The notes beneath the pieces were generated by a model. The model had not been told where the DNA came from and made no database searches. It saw only the letters and a list, made by a program, of their open reading frames with translations. 64,000 nucleotides of DNA from Roseiarcus sp963835955 (lineage in GTDB: Bacteria; Pseudomonadota; Alphaproteobacteria; Rhizobiales; Beijerinckiaceae), in the NCBI GenBank assembly GCA_963835955.1, contig CAWIHZ010000005.1, forward strand, positions 186,001 to 250,000. The letters are read 5' to 3'. The translations under genes were made by a program, and so were the position numbers. This document shows positions 51,571 to 59,769 of this stretch, piece after piece (the first letter of the stretch is position 1; the number at the start of each line of letters is the position of its first letter).

Positions 51571-51759
51571 TCAGTGCGTGGCGGCGGGCTCGGTCTGGTG
51601 CTTGAGTCTCTCGATCTGATCTTTCAGGTGCAGTTTCTTACGCTTAAGCTCATGGACCTTGATGTCGTCTGACGCTGGATGATTTTCTTCGGCCAGGATC
51701 GCTTCTTCAATGGCCTGGTGACGACGCACCAGTTCGCTGAGATGCGAATCAATCGACAT
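51571..51759 (-). CDS. YdcH-family DUF465 protein
   Basis: 62 residues: 'SIDSHLSELVRRHQAIEEAI' and 'KVHELKRKKLHLKDQIERLK', the two-helix hairpin of DUF465. GGGAG lies eight to ten bases before ATG. Small, charged, probably coiled-coil. Function unknown in the family. It is divergent from a second DUF465 gene about 240 bases away. Confidence 0.85.
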   Translation of the reverse strand: MSIDSHLSELVRRHQAIEEAILAEENHPASDDIKVHELKRKKLHLKDQIERLKHQTEPAATH

Positions 51760-51996
51760 GCGACCACTCCCTTACGTTTACGACGACGAAATTGTGACAC
51801 AACCGCTAATCCTTGCAAGCGGCAAAAATGGGGAGCGGCGTTCAAATCTTGTCCCGCGGAGGTAACATTTCACCGCGCGCTTTTGGGGCGGGCCGGGGCG
51901 CGCTGGCGGCTTGCGCGCGCCCGGCCGCGACCGCATAGTCGGGGGCGCCTCGAGGCTTGAAGCGGGGCGCTGAGGGACGGAAGGCTGCGGCGGCAC

Positions 51997-52218
51997 ATGG
52001 TTGGCAAGGAACTCACGGCGGAGGAACGCCTGGGCCTGGTCGCGCAGATCGAACGGCTGCGCGAGGAACACCGCGATCTCGACGCGGCGATCGAGGCGCT
52101 TCGCCAGGCCGGGCAGGCGGATCAATTGCAGGTGCAGCGGCTCAAGAAACGCAAGCTGCTGTTGCGCGACCGGCTCGCCCAGCTCGAGGACCAGCTGACG
52201 CCCGACATCATCGCCTGA
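51997..52218 (+). CDS. YdcH-family DUF465 protein, second copy
   Basis: 73 residues: 'GLVAQIERLREEHRDLDAAI' and 'LQVQRLKKRKLLLRDRLAQL' give the same helical hairpin as the protein encoded divergently at 51571-51759. Pairs of DUF465 genes in opposite orientation recur in alphaproteobacteria. Function unknown. The purine-rich GGACGGAAGG upstream can serve as ribosome binding site. Confidence 0.83.
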   Translation: MVGKELTAEERLGLVAQIERLREEHRDLDAAIEALRQAGQADQLQVQRLKKRKLLLRDRLAQLEDQLTPDIIA

Positions 52219-52913
52219 AGGCGGCCGCGGCCGGACGGTCGCCTCGCAAACAAATGTCGCCTCGCTTGGGCGTCAAATTGTGCAACATCGTCCCGTTCTC
52301 GTCTTCCGATCCGTTCGATTAAGTTCCGCTAAGGGGCTGGCGCCATATTTGGACGGCCCTGTTGGCAAGCGGTTTTTTGATGTTTTGAACGGTTTGGTCG
52401 GCTGCGGTCATATGTCCGGCCTTTTGGCGAGGCGTGTCGGCCGCTGGCCCTGATGACGTCCGACGGCCTCGGTCCCTAATCATTTTGGCGAGCTGGCATT
52501 GGCTCGTGGCGCCTCGCGGGGTGTCCTCGGCTTCGGTGGTGTCAACTCGCCCGCACGAAGGCTTTAAAGCGGCCGCTTCCCTCGGCGCGCCAGGTCCGCT
52601 TCGATCCAGCGACCAGGAAGACCATAACATGCTTTCTGATTTTCTCAAAGCGATTGTCGAGAATAATCGATTTTCGAAATGCGTCGCCTCCTGCCTCCTG
52701 CCTCCCTGCCTCCTGCCTCCTGCCGCCCGGCAACCCGGGTACTCGGCCAGCCGCTCGCGCCGTCCCGTAGCTCACTTGACCCGTCTCACCCGAGGGGCGC
52801 AGTCCAACGCAACGAAAATGGGGAAAAGGGCATGCGTCTCCCTAGTGCCCGCTCTTGAACGGGCGGGCGCGAAGGGGTTCAATCTGCCCTCCTCGCCTTT
52901 CATGAGCGCGCCC
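52219..52913. other. Gene-poor stretch with repeat remnants
   Basis: 695 bases without a supported gene. Bases about 52590-52710 share a diverged repeat with 14395-14510. A pyrimidine-rich tandem CCTGCCTC run (52690-52730) follows. A minus-strand frame at 52319-52648 has a translation reminiscent of spurious peptides that recur beside dispersed repeats; I do not call it a gene. The plus-strand frame is open into chaB from 52434 but only the last 70 codons are conserved. Confidence 0.5.
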
Positions 52914-53123
52914 ATGCCCTACAGCGTCAACGCCGATCTGCCGCCCTCGGTCCGCGACCACCTGCCAGAGCACGCGCAGGACATTTTCCGCGAGGCCTTC
53001 AATCACGCCTTCGCCGCCCATTCGCACGACCCCCGCCAGGAGGAAGCCGCCTTCCGCATCGCCTGGGCGGCGGTCAAGCGCGTTTACGAGAAAGTCGGGG
53101 AGGAGTGGGTCGAGAAGAGGTAG
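52914..53123 (+). CDS. ChaB family protein
   Basis: 69 residues from ATG 52914; ATG 52902 would add four residues. 'MPYSVNADLPPSVRDHLPEH' and 'AQDIFREAFNHAFAAHSHDP' followed by 'FRIAWAAVKRVYEKVGEEW' match ChaB, a small helical protein named for an E. coli cation transport regulator, whose role is still unclear. A terminator-like pair of stem-loops follows directly. Convergent with the ClC channel gene. Confidence 0.85.
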   Translation: MPYSVNADLPPSVRDHLPEHAQDIFREAFNHAFAAHSHDPRQEEAAFRIAWAAVKRVYEKVGEEWVEKR

Positions 53124-53128
53124 CCGCC

Positions 53129-53166
53129 AAGCAGGGTTTCATTGGCAAGCGAACGAAACCCTGCTT
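53129..53166. terminator. Stem-loop, perfect 12-bp stem, after chaB-like gene
   Basis: AAGCAGGGTTTC (53129-53140) pairs with GAAACCCTGCTT (53155-53166) around a 14-base loop, starting six bases after the chaB-like stop. Lies between convergent genes; likely a terminator or a palindromic repeat unit. Confidence 0.6.
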
Positions 53167-53180
53167 AGAGTCCCTTGAAG

Positions 53181-53231
53181 AAGCAGGATTTTTATCGGAA
53201 AACCGGTGTCCGCTTTTCCGAAATCCTGCTT
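53181..53231. terminator. Second stem-loop sharing the same outer arms, before clc stop
   Basis: AAGCAGGATTT (53181-53191) pairs with AAATCCTGCTT (53221-53231); inside, CGGAAAA pairs with TTTTCCG. The outer arms resemble those of the neighbouring stem-loop. It ends seven bases from the stop of the leftward ClC gene, so the pair probably ends transcription from both sides. Confidence 0.6.
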
Positions 53232-53237
53232 AGGGCG

Positions 53238-54653
53238 TCATCTTCCCGATCGGCCCTCGTCCGTTCGGACGCTGCCCCGAGCCTCCCGCGCCCGCATCCG
53301 CTCGGCGACCTCCTCGTCGGTGAGCCGCGCTTCGTAGATCGATCGCATCTCGATGCTGCGCGCGGTCGCCGTCGCCACGACGATGGCGACGAGCATCGGC
53401 AGCGCAAATAGGCGCGCCTCGCCGGTCAGCTCCATCATCATGACGAGCGTGGAGATCGGACCCTGCGTGGTCGCCGCGACCATTGCGCCAGCGCCGAGGA
53501 GGGCGAAAAGGCCGACGTTTCCTTGCGGGACGAAGGAGAGCCACAGGGCTCCGAGCGCGCCGCCCGCGAGCGCGCCGGCGGAGAGCGAGGGGGTGAAGAG
53601 GCCGCCCGGCGCGCCGCTCGCGACGGAGACGATGGTGCAAAGCGGCCGCAGCGGCAGCAGGACAAGGAGCGCGACCGGCCCGAAGGGCTGCTGGAACATT
53701 CGCAGGGCGACATCCTGCCCGTTGCCCAGCACTTCCGGGAAACGGATCGAAAGGAGCCCCACCGCGAGAAAGACGAGCGGCGGGGCGACGAAGCGGCGCC
53801 AGTCGGACGGGCGGGCGCGATCGGCCCAGGCGATCAAGCGGACGAAGCCGACCGACCACAGGCCGATGATCGGCGCGGCGAGCAAAGCCCAGGCATAGGT
53901 CTGCGCCGTGATTGCGTAGGCCGGAACCGGGTAGATCGGCGCATTGGGCACGACGAAGGTGGCGATCTGGGTCGCGATCGTCGTCGCCGTGAGCGCCGGC
54001 AGGACGAGCCTCAGCGCCAGCCTTCCGCGCAGGACCTCGAGCGCGAACAGGGCGCCGCCGAGCGGCATGCTGTAGACCGCGGCCATGCCGGCGCCCGCGC
54101 CGATCGCCACGATCAGGCGGCGCTGTTCGTCCGACAGCCTCTGAAGACTGCACGCGAGATTGCCGAACACCGCGCCGGCCTGCTTCGGCGCGCCCTCGCG
54201 TCCGAGCGACGCGCCCATGGCGACGATGACGATCGAAAGCACACCGCTGCCCAGGGTCCTCAGCGCCGGCATTCTTCCGGCCTGGAACCAAATCGCCGAG
54301 GTGGTGTCGATGCTGTTGCCGGAAGTAAGCCGCGTCAGCAGCCATTGTCCGGCGCCCGTGAGCAGGCCCGCGCCGAGAAGCAGCAGGACGTGGCGCCAAG
54401 CGCCCGCGGTTCTCGCGGCCTCCAACAGCGCCGAAGGGTCGTATGCGCCCCAGGCGAGACCCTGAACCTCTTTCAATAGAGCCGTCAGAAGCGCCGCGCC
54501 TAATCCCGCCCCGACGCCCGTGAGGATGACGGCTGCCCAGAAGCGCAGGGCGCCTGGATCGCCGAGCGACCCCGGAACCTGGGCTTCGGAGCGGGAGCCT
54601 TCCCCGGCTGGTTCCGCGAGCTTCGTCCCGGAGGCCAAAGGCTTCTCCAACAT
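53238..54653 (-). CDS. ClC-family chloride channel or Cl-/H+ antiporter
   Basis: 471 residues, polytopic membrane protein with about ten hydrophobic segments. Selectivity-filter motifs are present: 'SGNSIDTTS' (GSGIP-like position, variant), 'GASLGREGAPKQAGA' with the gating Glu of GREGP-type, and 'VASGAPGGLFTPSLSAGAL'. There is no C-terminal CBS domain. The variant first motif leaves ion preference (chloride, fluoride or other) open. Convergent with chaB-like. Transcribed from its own promoter in 54654-55110. Confidence 0.88.
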   Translation of the reverse strand: MLEKPLASGTKLAEPAGEGSRSEAQVPGSLGDPGALRFWAAVILTGVGAGLGAALLTALLKEVQGLAWGAYDPSALLEAARTAGAWRHVLLLLGAGLLTGAGQWLLTRLTSGNSIDTTSAIWFQAGRMPALRTLGSGVLSIVIVAMGASLGREGAPKQAGAVFGNLACSLQRLSDEQRRLIVAIGAGAGMAAVYSMPLGGALFALEVLRGRLALRLVLPALTATTIATQIATFVVPNAPIYPVPAYAITAQTYAWALLAAPIIGLWSVGFVRLIAWADRARPSDWRRFVAPPLVFLAVGLLSIRFPEVLGNGQDVALRMFQQPFGPVALLVLLPLRPLCTIVSVASGAPGGLFTPSLSAGALAGGALGALWLSFVPQGNVGLFALLGAGAMVAATTQGPISTLVMMMELTGEARLFALPMLVAIVVATATARSIEMRSIYEARLTDEEVAERMRAREARGSVRTDEGRSGR

Positions 54654-55110
54654 TAAGACGCCATGTCTCGTATTCGCTCAACGCGCGGCGTAAGCGCAAG
54701 GGGCCCTTTGGCCGGTGATCCCGGGCGAGGCCTGACGAGTCGGCGATTGGGCGAAAGGAAAAGGCCGCCCGAAGGCGGCCAGGCCGGCGCCGCTTGCTGT
54801 GACCGTTTGCCCGGCTCGGACGTTGGCGGCCTGGCCGGCGCGCGAGGCTTGACTGACGTCGAGTCGGCGTCGCGATTTGTGCATCGTATTCACGCATCGG
54901 AACTTCACGCTGGTCATCGGCCCGCGTCACTGTTTAAGCCGGCATCGAGACGACCGGACGGTTGAAAAATCCGGAACGCGGGTTCACTGTGCCGTCGGCC
55001 GTCTCGAAGGGCGTGCTCGATAAGTGAAATGAGGCCGGCCGGCTTCGCCGGTGTCGGATAGGCGACGCGGCGAAGGCCGCGCGCGGCAAAATGCAGGGAG
55101 GATCAAGACC
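54654..55110. other. Divergent intergenic region with hairpin
   Basis: 457 bases between the leftward ClC gene and the rightward ABC binding-protein gene. GGCCGCC-CGAA-GGCGGCC (54763-54780), with a T-run on the minus strand, looks like an intrinsic terminator facing left; the same hairpin core recurs at 61766-61787. No gene or riboswitch recognised. Confidence 0.55.
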
Positions 55111-56121
55111 ATGAAGGCGAAAATACGCAACACCTTGGGCGCGGCGGCGGCGCTCGCGCTCGCTTTGGGCGCGGTTCAAGCGGCTCATGCGACCGAGCCA
55201 ACGCCGAAATGGTGCCAGGGCGTCAAGATCGCCGCGTTCCCGGGCGGCCCGCAGGGCGGCCCGTTCGCCACCATCGTCTATAACGGCTATCGCCAGGCCG
55301 AGCTCGACCTCGGGCCCTCGGTCACCTATTACTTTTCGGACTGGGACCCCAACAAGATGCTGATTCAGCTGCAGCAGGCGATCGCGACCAAGGTCGACGG
55401 CATCGCCTTCATGGGCCATCCCGGCGACGCTGCGACGGATCCGCAAATCGCGAAAGCCTACGCGCAGGGGACGATCTTCACGACCTCGAACACCGCGCTG
55501 CCTGAGGCCGAAAAGAAATACGGGTCTGAGGGCATGGGCTATGTCGGCGCGCCGAATTACGCCGCAGGATACAAGCTTGGCAGCGAGGCGGCCAAGCGCG
55601 CGGACCTCAAGCCCGGCGACGAGGTCTTCGTCTGGGGCCTCAAGGCCGCCGGCGGCGACCGCGGCAAGCGCACGGTCGGCGTGATCGACGCCTTCGACAA
55701 GGCCGGCGCCAAGGTGATCTACCAGGAGATCGATTCGGCCACCAACGCCGACCCCAACGCCGGCACCGCGACCTTCGTCGGCGTCATGGGCGCCCATCCC
55801 CACATCAAGGTCGTCGTCACCGACCACGGCGGCCTGACCGCGAATGCCGGCGTCTACGCGCGCGCCGCCTCGCTCAAGCCCGGCCAGGTCTATTTCGCCG
55901 GTTTCGACATGACGCCGAACACGGCGCAGGCGATCAAGCAGGGCTATCTGGACCTGGTCCTCGACCAGCAGCCTTACCTGCAGGGCTACCTGCCCATTCT
56001 CAACATCTGCCTGACCAAGAAGTACGGGTTCTCGGGTCTGGACATCAATACCGCGGGCGCGTTCGTGGACGCGAAAAACCTGGCTGTCATCGCGCCGCTG
56101 TCGGCGAAGGGAATCCGCTAA
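55111..56121 (+). CDS. CUT2-type sugar ABC transporter, periplasmic substrate-binding protein (system 1)
   Basis: 336 residues from ATG 55111, preceded by GGGAGGA. Signal peptide 'LGAAAALALALGAVQAAHA' then a type I periplasmic binding fold (Peripla_BP_4): 'VKIAAFPGGPQGGPFATIVY', 'IATKVDGIAFMGHPGDAAT', 'VVVTDHGGLTANAGVYARAA' and 'FAGFDMTPNTAQAIKQGYLD'. The Gly-His-Pro-Gly loop is shared with the second binding protein of this region (58730-59719). First gene of a binding protein-ATPase-permease operon. The ligand, probably a sugar or polyol, cannot be named. Confidence 0.9.
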   Translation: MKAKIRNTLGAAAALALALGAVQAAHATEPTPKWCQGVKIAAFPGGPQGGPFATIVYNGYRQAELDLGPSVTYYFSDWDPNKMLIQLQQAIATKVDGIAFMGHPGDAATDPQIAKAYAQGTIFTTSNTALPEAEKKYGSEGMGYVGAPNYAAGYKLGSEAAKRADLKPGDEVFVWGLKAAGGDRGKRTVGVIDAFDKAGAKVIYQEIDSATNADPNAGTATFVGVMGAHPHIKVVVTDHGGLTANAGVYARAASLKPGQVYFAGFDMTPNTAQAIKQGYLDLVLDQQPYLQGYLPILNICLTKKYGFSGLDINTAGAFVDAKNLAVIAPLSAKGIR

Positions 56122-56178
56122 TCGCGGTCGAGGCGCCTTTGCGGCGCCTCGCTGTTCTCGAATTGGCGCGGAGGAGGC

Positions 56179-56976
56179 ATGAGGGAGCAAGCGGCGCCCG
56201 GCGGCGTCGAACCGCCAGTCATCGAACTTCGCAATGTCTCCAAGACGTTCGGCGAAGTCCGGTCGCTGGTGGGGGTGAATTTTTTCGTCAAGCGCGGCGA
56301 AATCGTTGGCCTGCTTGGAGACAACGGGGCCGGCAAGTCGACGCTGGTCAAAATCGTGATGGGCTTTTACCGGCCGGACGCTGGCGGGGAAATCTATTTT
56401 CATGGGCGGCGCATCGACGACTGGTCGGTCGCGAGGGCGCGCGGCCTCGGGATCGAAACCGTCTATCAGGAGCGGGCGCTGTGTGAAAAGCAGCCGATCT
56501 GGCGCAACATGTTCATGGGGCGCGAGATGCGAACGCGCCTCGGCCTGCTCGACGTCGGCCGCATGCGGGCCGAATCGGCGCGGCTGATGCGCGAGCATAT
56601 GGGTTTCACCTCGGCGGCCGTCCATCCCAACAATGTGGTGGCGACGATGTCGGGCGGCGAAAAGCAGGGGGTGGCGATCACGCGGGCTCTTTATTTCGAG
56701 GCGGAGGTCGTGATCCTCGACGAGCCGACGATGGGCCTGTCGCTGACCGAAACCAAGAAGACCCTCGATTTCGTCCGCAACATCAAAACCGCAGGGAAGT
56801 CGGCAATCTTCATCGATCACAACATCTTTAACGTCTACCCGGTCGTCGATCGCCTCTACGTTCTCGATCGCGGCAAGGTCGCGGGCGTCTACAACAGAAG
56901 CGAAATTTCCATGGATCAACTGATCGAGCGTCTCTATCACGTCGCCCGCACCGGAACGCTCGAGTTGCCGGCTTGA
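56179..56976 (+). CDS. CUT2-type ABC transporter ATP-binding protein (system 1)
   Basis: 265 residues with GGAGGAGG before ATG. Single nucleotide-binding domain, half the size of RbsA/XylG and like FrcA. Walker A 'GDNGAGKSTLVKIV', Q-loop 'ETVYQERALCEKQPIWRN', signature 'MSGGEKQGVAITRAL', Walker B 'VVILDEPTMGLSL' and H-loop 'FIDHNIFNVYPVVDR'. It would form a homodimer on the permease dimer. Overlaps the permease gene by four bases. Confidence 0.93.
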   Translation: MREQAAPGGVEPPVIELRNVSKTFGEVRSLVGVNFFVKRGEIVGLLGDNGAGKSTLVKIVMGFYRPDAGGEIYFHGRRIDDWSVARARGLGIETVYQERALCEKQPIWRNMFMGREMRTRLGLLDVGRMRAESARLMREHMGFTSAAVHPNNVVATMSGGEKQGVAITRALYFEAEVVILDEPTMGLSLTETKKTLDFVRNIKTAGKSAIFIDHNIFNVYPVVDRLYVLDRGKVAGVYNRSEISMDQLIERLYHVARTGTLELPA

Positions 56977-57998
56977 CCGACGAGCGCCTTCCCGCCGCCA
57001 ACGCCGGCGACCAGGCCGCCCAGGCGTCGTTCTTGCTCCGCTACGGCAGCCAACTCGGCATCATCGGCGTGGGACTGGCGATGTGGCTGGGCTTCGTCGC
57101 CGCCGCGCCGGCCGTCTTCACCAATCGCGACATTTATCTCGCCTTCGCGGAAACCACGCCGCAATTCGGCGTTGTCGCGCTGTCCCTGACCTTCGTCGTC
57201 ATCACCGGCGAAATCGATCTTTCGTTTCCCTCGGTCATGGCGTTGGGAACGGCGGTGTTCTGCCTCGTCACCGCGGACGCCGGCGCGCCCTGGTATGTCG
57301 GCCTCGTCTGCGCCCTGGCGACCGGGGTCGCGTGCGGGCTCGTCAACGGTCTGCTGGTGGCGGCGCTCAACATCCCCTCGCTCGTCATCACCATCGGCAC
57401 GCAGTTTCTGTTTCGCGGGCTCGAGCTCGTGCTGATGAGCGGCACCGGCGTGCCGTTGACCGCCGAACTCTATCCTCAGATGCACGCCCTGCTGCGCGCG
57501 ACCTATTTCGGCGTTCCGGTTCAGACGCTGTGGATGATCGCCATCCTCATCGCGGAATGGGTTCTGCTCAACCGCACCCGGTTCGGAGCGCATGTCTTCC
57601 TGGTCGGCGACAATCAGACCAGCGCCCGGCTGATGGGCGTCAACGCGGGGAGGGTGAAGATCAAGGCCTTCGTGCTGGTTGGCGTCACCGCCGTGTTCTG
57701 CGGCCTGCTGACGTCGATTTACGGCTATTATTTCTGGCCGAGCACCGGGGAGGGATCGCTGCTCAACACCATCGCCTCGGTGTTCCTGGGAGGGACGTCG
57801 GTGTTCGGCGGCACCGGGTCGGTCGTCGGCACCTTCGTCGCCTCCTACATCATCGGCGCCATCAATGCGGGCATCGTCTCGGCGGGAATCAACGCGTTCT
57901 ATACCCAGCTCGCCTTCGGGCTGGTGATCGTGATCTCGGTGGTCCTGCAGACGCTGATCGACCGGCGCGTCCGCCGGCAGTCGCTGACCGGGCGCTGA
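56973..57998 (+). CDS. CUT2-type ABC transporter permease (system 1)
   Basis: 341 residues starting at TTG 56973, which overlaps the ATPase stop (TTGA). About nine hydrophobic segments; 'LTFVVITGEIDLSFPSVMAL' is the BPD_transp_2 signature (GxxDLSxPS), with 'AHVFLVGDNQTSARLMGVNA' and 'SVFLGGTSVFGGTGSVVGTF' near the C-terminus. Last gene of the operon; the composite repeat copy 2 starts 27 bases after its stop. Confidence 0.92.
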   Translation: MTDERLPAANAGDQAAQASFLLRYGSQLGIIGVGLAMWLGFVAAAPAVFTNRDIYLAFAETTPQFGVVALSLTFVVITGEIDLSFPSVMALGTAVFCLVTADAGAPWYVGLVCALATGVACGLVNGLLVAALNIPSLVITIGTQFLFRGLELVLMSGTGVPLTAELYPQMHALLRATYFGVPVQTLWMIAILIAEWVLLNRTRFGAHVFLVGDNQTSARLMGVNAGRVKIKAFVLVGVTAVFCGLLTSIYGYYFWPSTGEGSLLNTIASVFLGGTSVFGGTGSVVGTFVASYIIGAINAGIVSAGINAFYTQLAFGLVIVISVVLQTLIDRRVRRQSLTGR

Positions 57999-58025
57999 GG
58001 CGCCGGAGAACGACGCGCCGGTCGC

Positions 58026-58108
58026 CCGGCGGAAGCCGATCCAAGCCCGCGGAAGCGGGATCCAAGCCCGCGGAAATGGAACCCAAGCCCGCGGAAGCGG
58101 AATCCAAA
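58026..58108 (+). repeat. Four tandem copies of a 21-bp repeat (composite repeat, copy 2)
   Basis: Four degenerate units of the form CCCGCGGAAGCGGAATCCAAG (the first is 20 bases). It is followed by GATTCCCTTCCGCTAAT and CCTTTTCAAGGG exactly as in copy 1 (11164-11268), and after 174 bases by the MITE-like element. Confidence 0.85.
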
Positions 58109-58282
58109 TGATTCCCTTCCGCTAATCTTGCCTTTTCAAGGGTTTAGACCAGAATCCAAATAGTTTTTCTCCCCGGCTCCTTACCCCCGCCAAACCTGTC
58201 CCGCCGTCGGCGGGACAGGCGGCCCCGGGTTTGTCACGAGGGTAATTCTAACACAGGTTCTGTTTTTCAGGAAGCAAATGTC

Positions 58283-58557
58283 GGCTCTTATCGCGATAGC
58301 TGTTGGTTCCCAAAAATTCGGTCTGTTGGGGCCGAAGACCTGCAAGGCTTCAATGCGTCATGGCCGGCCTTGTGCCGGCCATCCACGCGGTTGGGCGCGT
58401 CGAGCACCCGGAGAGACAAGCGAAGGCGAAGAGCCTCGAGACCATAGGTCCTTGCTGCGCTGCGGCGTGGATGGCCGGGACAAGCCCGGCCATGACGACG
58501 GGGGATCGAAGGCAAGCAAGCAATTGCGGCCGACCAATAGCTAACGCGAAAAGAGCC
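58283..58557 (-). mobile_element. 275-bp MITE-like element, copy 2, inverted relative to copy 1
   Basis: Same 275-base length and the same terminal inverted repeats as 11445-11719 (GGCTCTTATCGCGATAG at the left; its partner on the other strand GGCTCTTTTCGCGTTAG at the right, 21 of 24 positions matching by eye). The interior reads as the reverse complement of copy 1, while flanks outside the terminal repeats (TTCTGTTTTTCAG on the left, CCCAAATGTCGCC on the right) keep the same orientation in both copies. Confidence 0.75.
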
Positions 58558-58729
58558 CAAATGTCGCCATCGGCAGGAATCGCCGATCGATAAATGCGCC
58601 CAGGGTCGGCCGACGTGCGGCCACGCTTCCGAACCGCCGCTAAACATTTAACATGCAGCCGTCACCATATTCCCGCGGCGCGCGACGCCGGCGGAGAAAC
58701 CGCCGGCGTCCCAGGCTTCGGCATGCAGT

Positions 58730-59719
58730 TCAGCGAATGCCGGCGTCGATCAGCTTGGTCAGCCCGCCGATCGTCTTCGGCGTGACGACGCCCGCGCCGG
58801 TGTTGAGCGACAGGCCCGGCATCTTGTATTTGGCGCTCATCACGCACTGCACGACCGGAAAGAAGCCCTGCATGTAGAGCAGCTGGTCGAGGGTTGCGCT
58901 GATATAGCCGGATTTGAGCCCGTCGATCGTCGCCGGGGCGAGATCGATGCCGCCGAGGATGATGTCGCCAGGCTTCTTGCCCGCCTTCTTCAGGGCCTCG
59001 GGCATGACGCCGGTGACGCCGCCGTGTTGCAGTCCGATCGCCTTCAGCTTCGGGTGCGACTGGATATAGGCGACGAACATCGGGATGCCGAGCGAGGCGT
59101 CGCTGTTGACCTCCTGAGGGATTTCCTGCCGGTCCACCTTCAGGCCGGCCTTCTCCAGGGTGTCGGCGAGGCCCTTCTCCGACTGGCCGCGCTCGGCCTG
59201 GCTGAAAATGCCCCAGACCACCGCCTCGTCGCCGGACTTCAGGCCCTCCGCCAGCATGGCGTTGGCGGTCAGCGCGCCGCCGGCGTAGAGGTCGACGCCG
59301 GCGTAGCCGAAGCCTTTGGTTCCGAATTCTTTTTGCAGAGGGGTCAACGGCGCATTGCCGTCGGTGACGACGATTCCCTGGTCGACGGCCTGCTTGACCA
59401 GGTCATGGAACGCGGTCGCGCCCGGATGGCCCATGATCTCGATGCAGTTCGGCTTGGCGGCCAACGCCTCCTTGAACTGGGCGATCATCTTCTCCGGCGC
59501 CCAGGCGGAAAACTGCGACTTCAGCTCCACGCCGAGGGCGGCGGCGGCCTGGGCCGCTCCGGTCTGACGGGCGAGCGTCGCGCCGTCGCCGGGGTTGCCG
59601 CCCATCTGCATATACATCACCAGCCCCTTGCCGATCGGATCGGCGGCCGAGGCGGGGCCGGCGATCGCTACGACCGCGCACGCCGCGATTCCGGTCAAAA
59701 GCAGATTGCACACACGCAT
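58730..59719 (-). CDS. CUT2-type sugar ABC transporter, periplasmic substrate-binding protein (system 2)
   Basis: 329 residues from ATG 59719, chosen because GGGAGAAA precedes it and a signal peptide follows ('LLLTGIAACAVVAIAGPASA'). The mature protein has 'LVMYMQMGGNPGDGATLARQ', 'AAKPNCIEIMGHPGATAF', 'KAIGLQHGGVTGVMPEALKK' and 'ILGGIDLAPATIDGLKSGY'. It is a paralogue-like relative of the system 1 binding protein (shared GHPG and HGG loops) but clearly diverged. Last gene of the ATPase-permease-binding protein operon on the minus strand. Confidence 0.9.
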   Translation of the reverse strand: MRVCNLLLTGIAACAVVAIAGPASAADPIGKGLVMYMQMGGNPGDGATLARQTGAAQAAAALGVELKSQFSAWAPEKMIAQFKEALAAKPNCIEIMGHPGATAFHDLVKQAVDQGIVVTDGNAPLTPLQKEFGTKGFGYAGVDLYAGGALTANAMLAEGLKSGDEAVVWGIFSQAERGQSEKGLADTLEKAGLKVDRQEIPQEVNSDASLGIPMFVAYIQSHPKLKAIGLQHGGVTGVMPEALKKAGKKPGDIILGGIDLAPATIDGLKSGYISATLDQLLYMQGFFPVVQCVMSAKYKMPGLSLNTGAGVVTPKTIGGLTKLIDAGIR

Positions 59720-59769
59720 GTTCGTTTCTCCCTGTTTGCTTCTGGCGGCCGCCGACGGCGGAACCACCC

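Noticed and set aside
52319..52648. Minus-strand frame of 109 codons
   Set aside because: Translation resembles spurious peptides found beside dispersed repeats, with no domain and poor start context.
54934..56940. Minus-strand frame of more than 600 codons opposite the ABC system 1 genes
   Set aside because: The plus-strand binding protein and ATPase have complete motifs and ribosome binding sites; the opposite frame has none.
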